DNA of 50,412 nucleotides. Source: Bacteroidota bacterium. GTDB lineage: Bacteria > Bacteroidota > Bacteroidia > Cytophagales > Microscillaceae. How positions within the stretch are numbered: position 1 is the stretch's first letter; each line of letters starts with the position of its first letter. The notes under the pieces are model-generated. The model was not told the DNA's origin and searched no databases. It saw only the letters and a program-made list of their open reading frames with translations. Below, in pieces: positions 25,217-36,100 of the stretch. The position numbers were made by a program, and so were the translations under genes. The DNA lies in contig RDXZ01000016.1 of NCBI GenBank assembly GCA_004293265.1, positions 1 to 50,412 of the forward strand, in the 5' to 3' direction.

Positions 25217-25792
25217 TTATTCGTTTTGATATTCATTCATTTCTGTTAAAAAATATTGTTTCAAACGAGTGGCTTCTTCTTGCATTTTTTTCATTTTTGA
25301 TGAATATTCTTGGTTATCAGCGGGCAAAATTTCTTTATTGACCATTATATTAATACATTTTTCTTTCTCAAAAAAAAATTTTAATTCTCTATAATTTACC
25401 GCTTCATAATCGTTTTGTGTTTCAAAAATTAAAATAATTTTGCCGTCATTGTCGTATAAATATTCGGTTTCATAACTAATTTTATTTTTGATTTCAACTA
25501 CTTTACACATACGTAACGTGGGTGTGTCGCCCATATAGCTATAGTGTGAAGATTGTTTAATTTGTTTTTTTTGAGCATCGTTCCATTCAAATTTATTTTG
25601 ATTTAAAACGATGCTATTTTCATAATATTGATTTTTTTTTACTTTTTCTTTGATATAATGATACAAATCTTGTATATTTCTGGTTGCACTTGGTTGTCTT
25701 TTAGGTCTTGTTTCTTGGGCAGTGGCAGAAAATATAAGAAATAAATAAATAAAAAATAATAAAAATTGAATAAAATATTTTTTTGAAAACAT
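25217..25792 (-). CDS. Secreted hypothetical protein
   Basis: 191 aa with a hydrophobic signal peptide (FLLFFIYLFLIFSATAQ, cleaved after about residue 25). The mature part is mixed alpha/beta and rich in Lys/Glu/Tyr, with a single Cys pair (RMCKVVE, EKCINI) and a helical C-terminus. No family is recognised. It follows the same style as other small exported Bacteroidota proteins with a YDNDGKI-type beta turn. It precedes the SiaB-like gene's region in transcription order, but the order is convergent-free: it lies 90 bp upstream of that gene on the same strand, and co-transcription is possible. Confidence 0.7.
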   Translation of the reverse strand: MFSKKYFIQFLLFFIYLFLIFSATAQETRPKRQPSATRNIQDLYHYIKEKVKKNQYYENSIVLNQNKFEWNDAQKKQIKQSSHYSYMGDTPTLRMCKVVEIKNKISYETEYLYDNDGKIILIFETQNDYEAVNYRELKFFFEKEKCINIMVNKEILPADNQEYSSKMKKMQEEATRLKQYFLTEMNEYQNE

Positions 25793-25871
25793 TATTGAAT
25801 TATAGCTGAAAATTGATGAAATTTATTTTTTATACTTGTTTCAATTGAATTTGAAACAAAAATGATTTTTT

Positions 25872-26006
25872 GGTATGTTATAAATGTACTGTTTTTGTCT
25901 TTTTGAGCGAAGCGAAAAATATGCAATTTCGTTCACAAAACGCCTTTTAACAAGCAGTTGCTTCACTTCATTCAGCAGGACAAAGCATTACATTAACAAC
26001 ACCACC
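25872..26006. repeat. Palindromic repeat family B, copy 2, with 8-bp target duplication
   Basis: 135 bp, closely matching copy 1 at 11762-11897 in sequence and orientation. Immediately flanked by GATTTTTT on both sides (25864-25871 and 26007-26014), an apparent 8-bp target-site duplication. Confidence 0.85.
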
Positions 26007-26170
26007 GATTTTTTAATTGCTTAGATTTTTTTTTGGCAAAGTTATGATTTATTTTTATTAACGAATTTTTTATTTTTTTGGTATTGATTTTTAAAATTTT
26101 TGTGTTTATACAAAAAAAATATTTATTTTTCCTTTGACGTTGATAACTAAATACATACTGTTTTTGTATC

Positions 26171-26322
26171 TATACACATCGGAAAGTGGTTTTGGGAGAT
26201 TTGTCATTTTGAGCGAAGCGAAAAATCTTACTTTTGAATGACTATCTGTAAATGAAAAATAAGATTCCTCCTTTCAGTCGGAATGACAAGGCTTATCCCA
26301 AAAACACTTTCCGATATGTATA
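26171..26322. repeat. 152-bp inverted-repeat element (family C)
   Basis: Ends TATACACATCGGAAAGTGGT... (26171 onwards) and ...ACACTTTCCGATATGTATA (to 26322) are inverted over about 27 bp. A second inverted pair lies inside: GTCATTTTGAGCGAAGCGAA and TTTCAGTCGGAATGAC. The inner core resembles that of family B, which suggests a related or composite origin. Confidence 0.8.
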
Positions 26323-26329
26323 TTTAGTG

Positions 26330-26515
26330 ATATGGTAATTAAACGCCGTAGGCGTGTCATCTTTGTAGAAAATAAAAAAATAAATAAAAACTCCGTAGGA
26401 GTGATATAGATAGTATCTTGTGAATAAAATAAATTTTGAGATATACGGGTTAAATAATATATTTTTTATTACTACAAAGATATTACCCACTGGGGTAAAT
26501 TGACTAAATTACCTA
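26330..26515. repeat. Inverted-repeat element (family D) with small GC-rich hairpins
   Basis: Left end TATGGTAATTAAACGCCGTA and right end GGTAAATTGACTAAATTACC are imperfect inverted ends of about 45 bp that share ATCTTTGTAG further in. Small hairpins ACGCCGTAGGCGT, ACTCCGTAGGAGT and ACCCACTGGGGT lie along it. With families B and C it fills most of the 840-bp gap between the divergent genes at 25792 and 26633. Confidence 0.6.
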
Positions 26516-26540
26516 TTTTTTATTGACTAAGAAAGAAAAG

Positions 26541-26572
26541 AGTCTAAAAAAAAATTTTTTTTAGACTTTTTT
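26541..26572 (+). terminator. Perfect A/T hairpin before the endonuclease gene
   Basis: AGTCTAAAAAAAA / TTTTTTTTAGACT (26541-26567), a 13-bp stem followed by Ts. It lies upstream of, not after, a plus-strand gene, overlapping the promoter region of the endonuclease/phosphatase gene. It may stop transcripts reading out of the repeat cluster. Confidence 0.55.
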
Positions 26573-26604
26573 TTGTTTTTTGTAAAATATTTCATTTATA
26601 TTTG
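26573..26604 (+). promoter_or_regulatory. Promoter of the endonuclease/phosphatase gene
   Basis: -33 TTG (26573-26575), 21-bp spacer, -7 TATATTTG (26597-26604) followed by C; ATG 28 bp later. Confidence 0.6.
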
Positions 26605-26632
26605 CACAAAATATTTAACAATTCATTTCAAA

Positions 26633-27688
26633 ATGAAAAAGTATTCGCTTTTATTAATTTTATTTTTATTTTTTTGTATTGCTTTATCAGCACAAGATAA
26701 AAAGGAAACCTATCAAATTACAGGAATAGCTTTTTATAATGTAGAAAATTTATATGATACAATTCGTGACCTTAAAATAGATGACGCAGAATATACACCA
26801 CAAGCAGAAAAAAAATGGAATGGTGAGAGATATAAACTAAAATTAGAACGAATCTCAAAAGTAATTAGAGAAATGGGCAAAGAATACGGCGTGGACGCAC
26901 CTTTGGTCATTGGGCTTTGTGAAGTAGAAAATAGAAAAGTATTAGAAGACCTGACAAGAACCGAAGCATTGAAAGGTAAATTATATAGAATTGTGCATTT
27001 TGATTCACCTGATAGGAGGGGAGTAGATGTGGCTTTGTTATACAGAGGACAATATTTTAAGTTGTTAGCACAAAATTCTCATATATTAAATGTACCCGAA
27101 ATCCCTGATTTGATTACAAGAAATCAATTAGTAGCCACAGGCGTTTTTGAAAAAGATACACTTTCTTTTATTGTCAATCACTGGCCCTCAAGAAGTGGAG
27201 GAGAGGAAAGAAGTAAACCAAGAAGAATTGCGGCGGCTAAATTAACAAGAAATATTGTCGATTCGATTCGTGCCAAAACACCTAACGCAAAAATTATGAT
27301 TATGGGCGATTTTAATGATGCCCCCAATAATGTAAGCATAAACACTTACCTTAAAGCCAAAGAAAGTATAAACATAAAAGACGAAAAAGATAAAGATAAT
27401 TTATATAATCCAATGTATGAATTACACAATCAAGGAATCGGAACTTTGGCGTATGCAGATAGATGGAGTATTTTTGACCAAATTATAATTACTCCTGCAT
27501 TATTAGAACAAAAACAAGGAAGATATAGTTATGTAGATAAATCTGCCAGAGCATTTAGTCCAAAATGGTTAGGACAAACACAAGGACAATTCAAAGGCTA
27601 TCCTTTCCGAACTTATGTCGGAAATAGATATACAGGTGGATATAGTGACCATTTTCCTGTGATGATATTTTTAGGAAAAAAAGACTAA
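26633..27688 (+). CDS. Secreted endonuclease/exonuclease/phosphatase family protein
   Basis: 351 aa from ATG 26633, with a signal peptide MKKYSLLLILFLFFCIALSAQ. An in-frame start at 26573 would lie in the promoter. EEP-fold motifs are in order: FYNVENLYDT (metal Asn/Glu), GLCEVENRKVLEDL, VNHWPSRSGG (catalytic His), IMGDFNDAPNN (Asp/Asn) and GYSDHFPV (final Asp-His pair). The fold cleaves phosphodiester or phosphate esters of nucleic acids, lipids or inositol phosphates. Being exported, it probably scavenges extracellular or periplasmic substrates. The substrate cannot be told from sequence. Confidence 0.93.
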   Translation: MKKYSLLLILFLFFCIALSAQDKKETYQITGIAFYNVENLYDTIRDLKIDDAEYTPQAEKKWNGERYKLKLERISKVIREMGKEYGVDAPLVIGLCEVENRKVLEDLTRTEALKGKLYRIVHFDSPDRRGVDVALLYRGQYFKLLAQNSHILNVPEIPDLITRNQLVATGVFEKDTLSFIVNHWPSRSGGEERSKPRRIAAAKLTRNIVDSIRAKTPNAKIMIMGDFNDAPNNVSINTYLKAKESINIKDEKDKDNLYNPMYELHNQGIGTLAYADRWSIFDQIIITPALLEQKQGRYSYVDKSARAFSPKWLGQTQGQFKGYPFRTYVGNRYTGGYSDHFPVMIFLGKKD

Positions 27689-27732
27689 AAAAAATAAACA
27701 ACCAAATTTAACAAAAAAAATTCGAATTTATT

Positions 27733-27762
27733 TTGCTTTTTAATATATATGTCTTAATTTTG
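27733..27762 (+). promoter_or_regulatory. Promoter of the 153-aa lipoprotein gene
   Basis: -33 TTG (27733-27735), 19-bp spacer, -7 TAATTTTG (27755-27762); ATG 30 bp later. Confidence 0.65.
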
Positions 27763-27792
27763 TAAAACTTTTAAATCTTTATTATTATTCTT

Positions 27793-28254
27793 ATGAAAAA
27801 TATAAAAACTTCGTTATTTTTAATATTATCGGTGGTTGCTTTTGCTTTTGCTTCTTGTAAACCCAAAGATAATCCTGCGGCACCTACTCCATCTTTGGCA
27901 GACCTTATCAAAGGCAAAACGTATAGATTGAAAATTCCTGGAGGCGCGTTAAATGGTGCGGCTGATGAAAGTAGTAAATTCTCAGGATTTACTATCGCGT
28001 TTAATGGAGCAGGTACAGCTGCTACTTTCAATTGTAATTGTGATGCAACCACGGGAGGAAGTATCGTAAACGCAGCGGTTAATTATTCAGCATCTACAAA
28101 CACAATTACCTTTACAGGTACTATGCCGACTGGCTGGCCTTTATCTATCACTAACGTAAATGCAGGAACTACAGGTGCTACATTGTCGTTCAATGCTACG
28201 GTTGGTATACCTGGTAAAAGTAATAACTACACTTTTAACATGGTTACACCTTAA
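27793..28254 (+). CDS. Small lipoprotein of unknown function
   Basis: 153 aa. The N-terminus MKNIKTSLFLILSVVAFAFA runs into a lipobox FASC (Cys21), so a signal-peptidase-II lipoprotein is expected. The mature part has a Pro/Ala linker, then about 115 residues of Gly/Ala/Thr-rich beta sequence with a CNCD motif. No family is recognised. It is monocistronic, with its own promoter and terminator. Confidence 0.8.
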   Translation: MKNIKTSLFLILSVVAFAFASCKPKDNPAAPTPSLADLIKGKTYRLKIPGGALNGAADESSKFSGFTIAFNGAGTAATFNCNCDATTGGSIVNAAVNYSASTNTITFTGTMPTGWPLSITNVNAGTTGATLSFNATVGIPGKSNNYTFNMVTP

Positions 28255-28281
28255 GATTTTATTTAAGTTTATAATAAAAAT

Positions 28282-28317
28282 ACCCAAAGACATTCCGGAA
28301 GTCTTGGGTTTTTTTTG
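28282..28317 (+). terminator. Terminator after the 153-aa lipoprotein gene
   Basis: ACCCAAAGAC / GTCTTGGGT stem (28282-28291 / 28301-28309, one bulge) followed by eight Ts. It overlaps the 3' end of the convergent DUF5522 gene and may serve it as well. Confidence 0.8.
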
Positions 28318-28318
28318 T

Positions 28319-28486
28319 TTATATTTTGTAGATAGTTTGTTTTTTGTATCCATAAGCACAATGTCTGCAACCATTTTTACAACAATATCCTCTTTCTCTG
28401 TGGTATTTTTCAGTAAAAACCATCAGTCCATTTTCATAATAAAAGTCTATATTTTCTATTAATATTTTTTTGTTTGTATTTTCCAT
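28319..28486 (-). CDS. DUF5522 family small protein
   Basis: 55 aa from the Met at 28486 (MENTNKKILIENIDFYYENG); an upstream in-frame ATG at 28525 would add 13 basic residues with no conserved match. The family signature GLMVFTEKYHRERGYCC and then CRHCAYGY is complete, with four Cys and one His likely to bind metal. The family is widespread in Bacteroidota and other bacteria, and its function is unknown. It is convergent with the lipoprotein gene across the terminator at 28282-28317. Confidence 0.9.
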   Translation of the reverse strand: MENTNKKILIENIDFYYENGLMVFTEKYHRERGYCCKNGCRHCAYGYKKQTIYKI

Positions 28487-28616
28487 TTTTTTGTTTTGAT
28501 AAAAAAGTATTTTTCTCTGAAACATATTTTGTATAAAAAATGTTTAAAAAAGATATATAACTTTAAAGATTTGTAACTTTAGAGATAGACAACTTTTAAA
28601 CATTATTACTAAAAAA

Positions 28617-29648
28617 ATGCAAAAGAAATATTTTTTATTGATTATTTTATCTTTTTATGGATTATTTGCTTGTCAAACATCTAAAAGAGAACAAGCCGTC
28701 AAATTATTACAATTAGGCAATGCGGAATTTAAAAGAGAGCAAAATGAGTATGCTTTGCGATATTATAACCAAGCCATCGAAAAAGATAAAACCTTAGCAG
28801 AGGCTTGGAACAATCGTGGTACGATTCATTTTAATTTTGATGAGTTTGAGCCAGCTATCAAAAACTATAAAGAGGCTATCAAATTAAATCCAAATTATAC
28901 AGATGCGTTTTTTAATTTATCTAATGTATATTTTGCTCAAAAAAATTACACTGCCGCTTTAAGTTTATTAGATAAAATAGCAGAGAAAAATAAAGATTCG
29001 AGTAAAATATTTTTTTCACGCGCCAAAAATCACCTTAAATTAGGCAATTATTCCAAAGGAATAGAAGATTTAGATAAAGTCATCAAATTAAAACCTGATT
29101 TTATAGCGGCTTATGATAGTCGTGGTTATTTACATTTATTAATGGGCAACTTTGAAAAAGCCAAATTAGATTTGGATAAAGCCATTCAAAATAATTCAGA
29201 TTTGGCGATGGTAAATATGGCTTTGTATGCTTATTTCAAAGAAAAAAATTATACAGAGGCAGAAAAATTATGTCAAAATGCCAAAAATATCAATAAAAAT
29301 GAGCCTTATGTGTATAATGTGGAGGCATATATAGATTTAGTAGAAAATAAATTAGAAGATGCTAAAAAAAATATTGATTTTGTCCTCAAAAACTATAAAA
29401 ATAACGCTTTTGCGTACAAAAATTTAGGTATTTATTATCTAAAAAATAAAAAAATTGATGACGCATATACTTATTTTTGGAAAGCCTTTGAATTAGATAA
29501 GCAAATTATTGGTTTTTATCCTTATTTTTTGGCATTATATCAACAAAAAAAATTCCAAGAAACAAACAATCAATCACTTTCTATGATTGAAAAAGCACAA
29601 CAACAATACAATGATAATGTTTTTATGGCTTCGAATAGGAACGATTAA
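28617..29648 (+). CDS. TPR-repeat lipoprotein
   Basis: 343 aa. Signal MQKKYFLLIILSFYGLFAC with a lipobox LFAC (Cys19), then at least eight tetratricopeptide helix pairs (AEAWNNRGTIHFNFDEFEPAI, TDAFFNLSNVYFAQKNYTAAL, IAAYDSRGYLHLLMGNFEKA and so on) over nearly the whole length. It should sit on a membrane facing the periplasm as a protein-protein scaffold. Its partner is unknown. The last about 30 residues are Gln/Asn-rich. Confidence 0.9.
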   Translation: MQKKYFLLIILSFYGLFACQTSKREQAVKLLQLGNAEFKREQNEYALRYYNQAIEKDKTLAEAWNNRGTIHFNFDEFEPAIKNYKEAIKLNPNYTDAFFNLSNVYFAQKNYTAALSLLDKIAEKNKDSSKIFFSRAKNHLKLGNYSKGIEDLDKVIKLKPDFIAAYDSRGYLHLLMGNFEKAKLDLDKAIQNNSDLAMVNMALYAYFKEKNYTEAEKLCQNAKNINKNEPYVYNVEAYIDLVENKLEDAKKNIDFVLKNYKNNAFAYKNLGIYYLKNKKIDDAYTYFWKAFELDKQIIGFYPYFLALYQQKKFQETNNQSLSMIEKAQQQYNDNVFMASNRND

Positions 29649-29690
29649 AATATTGATTGAATTGATGTATCATTTTCAAAGATATTTTTT

Positions 29691-29899
29691 TTAAAAAATA
29701 TAATCAAAAAAAATAATTTAAAAAAAGTTAGTGCTATAAATGTAGTGTTTTTGTCTTTTTGAGCGAAGCGAAAAATCTGGTTTCTCGTTTATCAAACCTC
29801 ATTCAACTATTCAGTTGCTTCACTTCGTTCAGCAGGACAAAACATTATATTAACAGCACTACCTAAAAAAATATAATCAAAAAAAGCAATTTAAAAAAA
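29691..29899. repeat. Palindromic repeat family B, copy 3, with about 35-bp imperfect flanking duplication
   Basis: The core is 29727-29863 (137 bp). Its ends and the GAGCGAAGCGAAAAAT and GTTGCTTCACTTCGTTCAGC arms match copies 1 and 2, but the stretch between (29777-29811) is different sequence. Both sides carry TAAAAAA(A)TATAATCAAAA... followed by AATTTAAAAAA (29692-29726 and 29864-29899), a duplication differing at a few bases and in homopolymer length. The rest of the 454-bp gap before the giant gene is AT-rich with only its promoter. Confidence 0.8.
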
Positions 29900-29987
29900 A
29901 TAAAATAGCAATTTTGTTTACTATTTTTGTTAAAAACGAATACAAATATAATATTTATCTTAAAAAAATAAAAAATATTGGTTAAAA

Positions 29988-30019
29988 TTTTCTTTTTCCA
30001 AAGAAAGTATTTATTTTTG
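29988..30019 (+). promoter_or_regulatory. Promoter of the 3523-aa T9SS protein
   Basis: -33 TTG (29988-29990), 21-bp spacer, -7 TATTTTTG (30012-30019). The ATG is 83 bp downstream, so the leader is long. Confidence 0.6.
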
Positions 30020-30102
30020 TACTTCTTTCAAAACAAAAGATAGATGTTATTTAATTTCATTCAATTTTATTCATTTAATACTTATTTACTTTTTTCAAAA
30101 TT

Positions 30103-33100
30103 ATGAACAAAAATTACAAATTCTGGCGAACGTCCATAAATGCCACAAAAGTTTGGCTGTTGGTGTGCGCGATGATGTTTATAGTGTTAGATAGTACCAA
30201 AGCACAAACGCTTATCAATCCTGCTACCGATGGAGGTTTTGAAGTTGGTCCAACTTTTACAGACAATGGCTGGACAGTAGTCAATGGTGCTGCTGTTAAC
30301 ACATGGAACTTAGGCAATGTTCCCACAGGTGGTATTGTAACGGGTAACAGATGTGCATACATATCTAACAATGGAGGTGCAGCACATGCTTATGATAATA
30401 CTTCTGCAAGTGTTGTCCATATTTACAAAGATATTACTTTCCCTGCGGGACAAACCAATATGAATCTTTCATTCAATTGGCTAGGTAATGGAGAAACAAA
30501 CTTTTGGGATGCCTTGATTGTATCAGTAGTACCTACTTCTTATACATTTCCAAACGCAACAGTTTCTTTAGGTACTAATGCCTTACCTGCACCAGCAGTA
30601 GAATTGGGTCGTTTTTGGTTACAAACAACCCCACAAACTGCGAATATTGCAATATCACCTTCTGTGATTAATAATTGTACTTCTGCCCAGACTTGGCGAA
30701 TAGTTTTTACTTGGAAAAGTGATACCAGTAGTGGTACAAATCCGCCTACTGCTCTTGATAATGTATCATTGGTAGTGTCTACCCCCGTAGGAACTCCCTT
30801 AGCAGGTAGTTATAGCATTGGTCCATCAGGAAGTTATGCTACTTTAACAGCCGCAGTTACAGATTTAAATTCAAGAGGAGTTTCTGCACCTGTAGTTTTT
30901 GAGTTGAATTCAACGTACACCAGTACAGGTGAAACCTTTCCTATTACTTTCTCAAATCTATCTTGTACAACGTCATCTTCAACTAACAATATAACTATAA
31001 GACCTGCCGCAGGTAGTACGGGTAGGGTTATATCAGGGGCTTCTGCTTCACAGTTATTTAACTTGAATGGCTATAGTTTTGTAACATTTGATGGAAGACC
31101 GGGCGGTTCGGGAGCGTCTGATTTGACAATTACCAATACTAATACATCAGGTTCTATCATTCAATATATCAATGATGCAGCTAACAATACAATACAATAT
31201 TGTACGATTAGTGGTACTAATACAAGTACTACGAGTGGTCTAGTAACTATTCTCACTACTGCAGGTGCAAATGGTAATGATAACATCAATATCAATAACA
31301 ATACATTTCGTGATGCTGCATCTACGCCAGCAAACTTTATATACAGTTCTGGAACAACGACTACTAATAATACATTCAATAGTAATATTAGTATTACGAA
31401 CAATAATTTTCTCAACAATACAGCATCAGCTATTCTTGCTACCACAGGTAGTTCTGCATTCAGTATTAGTAATAATAGTTTTTATCAAACAGCTTCTCGT
31501 GCTATCACTACCACTTATGCTGCTATACAAACGGCGGGCAGTGGTGGAGCAGCAGGTGGGCATACAATTACAAATAATTTTATAGGTGGAACGGCACCCA
31601 ATTGTGGTGGAACTCCTATGACTTTAACAGGTTCAGGTATTATGCGATTACTGATGTTATCAGGTGATATCACAGCACCTGTTATTTCTGTGCAAGGAAA
31701 TACAATAGCTAATATTAATTTTACTTCAAGCAATACTAGTAATGCTCACAGTTTGATTAATTTGATATCAGGTAATTTTAATATAGGTAATACTACGCCT
31801 AATACCTTAGGAAGCCAAACAGTTATTGGAAATATTACAGTAACTTTATCAGGGAGTGCTGCGAGATTTCAGGGTATATTAGCAGGCACAGGCACAACTC
31901 CAGGAAATATAAATATTAGTAATAATATTATTGGAGGTATTTCTTTTGCGGGGACAGGTGCAACAGTTCCAGCATTGTCAGTGATTAGTTTACAAGGTGC
32001 TGCCACATCTTATATAGTTAATAACAACGTATTAGGAAGTCCAACAATAGCTGGTAGCATTTCCTCAAGTGCAAATAGTAGTTTGTTAGGTATTACGACT
32101 ACCTCTACTTCTGCTAATCAAACTTATAATGGTAATTTATTAAATAATATTGTAAATACCAATGTTGGTACTGCTGCTACGGTAACAGGTATAATTTGCT
32201 CAGCAACATCTACAAATTTTTCTGTTTCCAATAATACTATTGCTACTTTATCTTCATCAGGGGCATCTGTGAATATCAATGGGATAAATATTAATAATGC
32301 TAATATTGCCAATGTAACAAGAAATAAAATTTATGATTTATCATGTAATAATTCGGGTAGTTTAGTTAATGGTATTAATGTTACTTTAGCTACTACACTT
32401 AATATCAGTAATAACCTTATTGGTGACTTGCGTGCAACCGCTGCTACAGGATTGAATGCTATCAATGGTATCAATGCAAGCGCAACAGCCACTTACAATG
32501 TATTTTATAATACAATTCGTTTGAGTGCAACAAGTTCTTCTGTTACTACTTTTGGAACATCTTGTATTACATTTACGAGTGTAATCACATCATTTAACTT
32601 AAGAAATAATATCTTAGTCAATACTTCTACACCAGGTGCAACAGGTGGTATTACTGCGGCTTTGAGAAGAAGTGCAGCAGGGACAAATGGAACAGTACCT
32701 GCTACTTATGCAACTACTTCTAACAACAACTTATTTTGGGTAAATCCTACTGCAGGGGTTACCAATTACTTGACTTATGTGGAAGGAACTGTTATTGGAA
32801 GTGTTACTAATCCTATGAATACCTTTGCCCAAATGAAAGCATTTATGGTAAATAGAGACCAGAATTCAGTAACAGAAAATATAAACTTTGTTTCTACATT
32901 AGGCTCAAGTATAGATTTCTTACGTCCAACAGGCGCAACACAAGCGGAAAGTGGAGGTGCTGTGATAGCAGGCTTAACAGATGCTTACAATGGATTAGGT
33001 ATTAGAACAGGTTATCCTTTGAGTGGACAATTAAATGGTGGTGGATTTTCACCAGATATGGGTGCGTATGAAGGTGATTTTATCTATACTGATATAGTTG

Positions 33101-36100
33101 CTCCAAATATTACTTATACTGCTTTATCAAATGTATGTGTTTCCACTCCCTCACGAGTATTAGTGGCTACTATTACAGATGTAAATGGAGTACCAACGTC
33201 AGGCGCAGGATTACCTATGTTATATTGGCGAATCAACGCAGGTGCTTATACAGGTGTGCAAGGGGTATCTTTGGGTAGCAATCAATACCAATTTACTTTT
33301 GGAGGCGCAACTGTTGCCAATGATGTTGTTTCTTATTATGTAGTAGCACAAGATGCTTTTTCTACACCTAATGTGGGGACATTTCCTTCTTTGGGAGCAG
33401 CAGGATTTTCAGTTAATCCACCTGCAGCAAGCACACCACCAACTACGCCAACTACCTATACACATGGCGCAGGTCTTGTAGGCACTTATACAGTAGGCGT
33501 AACGGGTAATTTTACAACATTGACTGCTGCGGTTGCTGCTTTTAACGTAGGTTGTGCCAATGGTGCAATTGTTTTTGAATTGATAGACGCAACTTATCCT
33601 TCTGAAACATTCCCTATTGTTATCAATCAAGTACCAAATGCAGTTACTAATACCTTAACTATTCGCCCTTCTGCTACAGTGGGTGCGGTTAATTTTGTAG
33701 GAAATAATGCTTTAACCTTAATTAATTTGGATGGTGCGGATTATGTTACTATTGATGGAAGATTAGGAGGAACAGGTGCATCTGCTCTAACCATTACAAA
33801 TTCAAATACATCAGGAAGCGTAATTCAATACATTAATGATGCTACTAACAATACTATCCAATTTTGTACAATTAGTGGTACAAACACAAGTACAACAAGT
33901 GGATTAGTATTCATAGCAGGAACAACTGGAACAACAGGAAACGACAATATCAGTATTAATAATAATACCTTTCGTGATGCTGCTTCTGTGCCTGCTAATC
34001 TTATATTTAGTAATGGAAGCACTACTACCAATGTGTCTTTTAATAGTAATATAACTATTAGTAACAATAATTTTTTCAATTATAATGCAATGGCAGTTAC
34101 TGCTTCAGCAGGAAGTTCGTCTTTTACCATTAATAATAATAGTTTTTATCAAACTGCTTCTACTGCTTTAACTACTACTTATGGAGCAATACAAACTGCT
34201 GGCTCAGGTTTAGTATCAGGTGGGCATACTATTAACAATAATTTTATAGGCGGTACAGCACCCAATTGCGGCGGAACACCTATGACCTTAACTGGTTCAG
34301 GTGTTATGCGATTGTTGTTCTTAGCAGGCGATATTACAGCACCAGTTATCTCTGTACAGGGAAATACAATCGCAAATATCAACTATACTTCAAGTAGTGC
34401 TAGTACTCTTCATAGTTTTATTAGTTTGTTAGCAGGTAATTTTAATATAGGAACTATAACAGGTAATACTATAGGGAATGCGACAAGTACAGGTAATATT
34501 TCACTTACACTTACGGGTTCATCTGCAGGTTTTGCAGGTTTCTTAATGGGAACAACTGCAACAATTGGTAATATCAATGTGGCAAATAATACAATGGGAA
34601 GCATTACTTTCGCAGGTACAGGAACAACTAATGCTTCTTTTAGAGGTGGAAGCATAGCCAATACCCCAACAAGTTTTATTTTTAATAATAATATCTTTGG
34701 TAGTACCACAACATCTAATAGTATTCAACTAAATGCTAATAGTTTTACAGTAGGATTTATTTCTGTTTCAGGTGCTTTAAATCAAATTTATACAAATAAT
34801 ACTTTTGCAAATATTGTTAATATCTCAACAGGAACAAGTTCTGCCCTCCATTGCTTAACTTTGGACGGTGCTGGTACTTACCCTAATACAACAGGTACTT
34901 ATACTGTTACAAATAATACAATACGTGATATTTATAGTGCCAGTGGTTCTACTTTGATATCTGTTATTGGTTTATCTGCTACTAATTTTGCACAAACATC
35001 AGATAATACACTTATTAGTCAAAATACTATCTTTAACATTGGAAATACGAATACAACAGCAATAAATACAGGTGCTGCTGGTATGTTTATGGATTTATCA
35101 ACATCAGCAGTTGTATCTCGTAATTTAATACACAGTTTAACAAATACAGCTACAGGAACTGCCCCATTAATTGCGGGTATTTTCACTAATAGTGGTGGCG
35201 TTTTTCAAAATAATGTGATAAGATTAGGCTTGGATAATTTAGGTGTTTCTATTTCAAGTAATGTTTTTTTTAGGGGTATTGTGCATCAGGGTACAAGTGG
35301 TACAGGAATATATCATAATTCAGTATATATAGGTGGAACAGCAGTAGTAGGTGCTTCCAATACCTTTGCATTTCAATCTGTTTCTACTGCTACCACAGGG
35401 AGAGATTATAGAAATAATATTTTTGTGAATGCTCGTTCAAATGGTGCAGGTACAGGTAAACATTATGCTATCTCACTTCCTGGTACTGCAGCAAACCCAG
35501 CAGGACTGGTTTCCAATTATAATGTATTACAAGCATCAGGCACAGGAGGCGTGTTAGGTGTATTCAATGCAATAGACCAAACGACATTAGCAGGTTGGAA
35601 TACTGCTACAGGAATGGATGTTAATAGTCAAAATGCAAACCCAAATTTTGTAAATCCTACAGCAATAGGTGCAACATTTTCACTTAATTTAGTTGTTCCT
35701 ACTCCTGCTGAAGGGCAAGGGATTTTGATTCCTGCAATAACTGATGATTTCTTAGGTCAGGTAAGAAACACATTATCACCAGTAGACATTGGTGCCTATG
35801 CAGGTAATTTTAGCAATGTAGCCATCAGTTATACCCCATTAGCAAATGCTTGTGTGCCAGGTGCAAGAACACTTACAGCTACTATTACAAGTGCCAATGG
35901 AATACCAACATCAGGAGCAGGGTTACCTGTTTTATATTGGAGAATCAATGCAGGGGCTTATCAACCATCTATTGCTACTTCATTAGGAAGCAATCAATAT
36001 CAATTTAGTTTGGGAACAGGCTCTTTGGTTGGTGATAATATTTTCTATTATATTGTAGCACAAGATAATTCAAGCAATGTAAATGCTTCGCCATCTTTGG

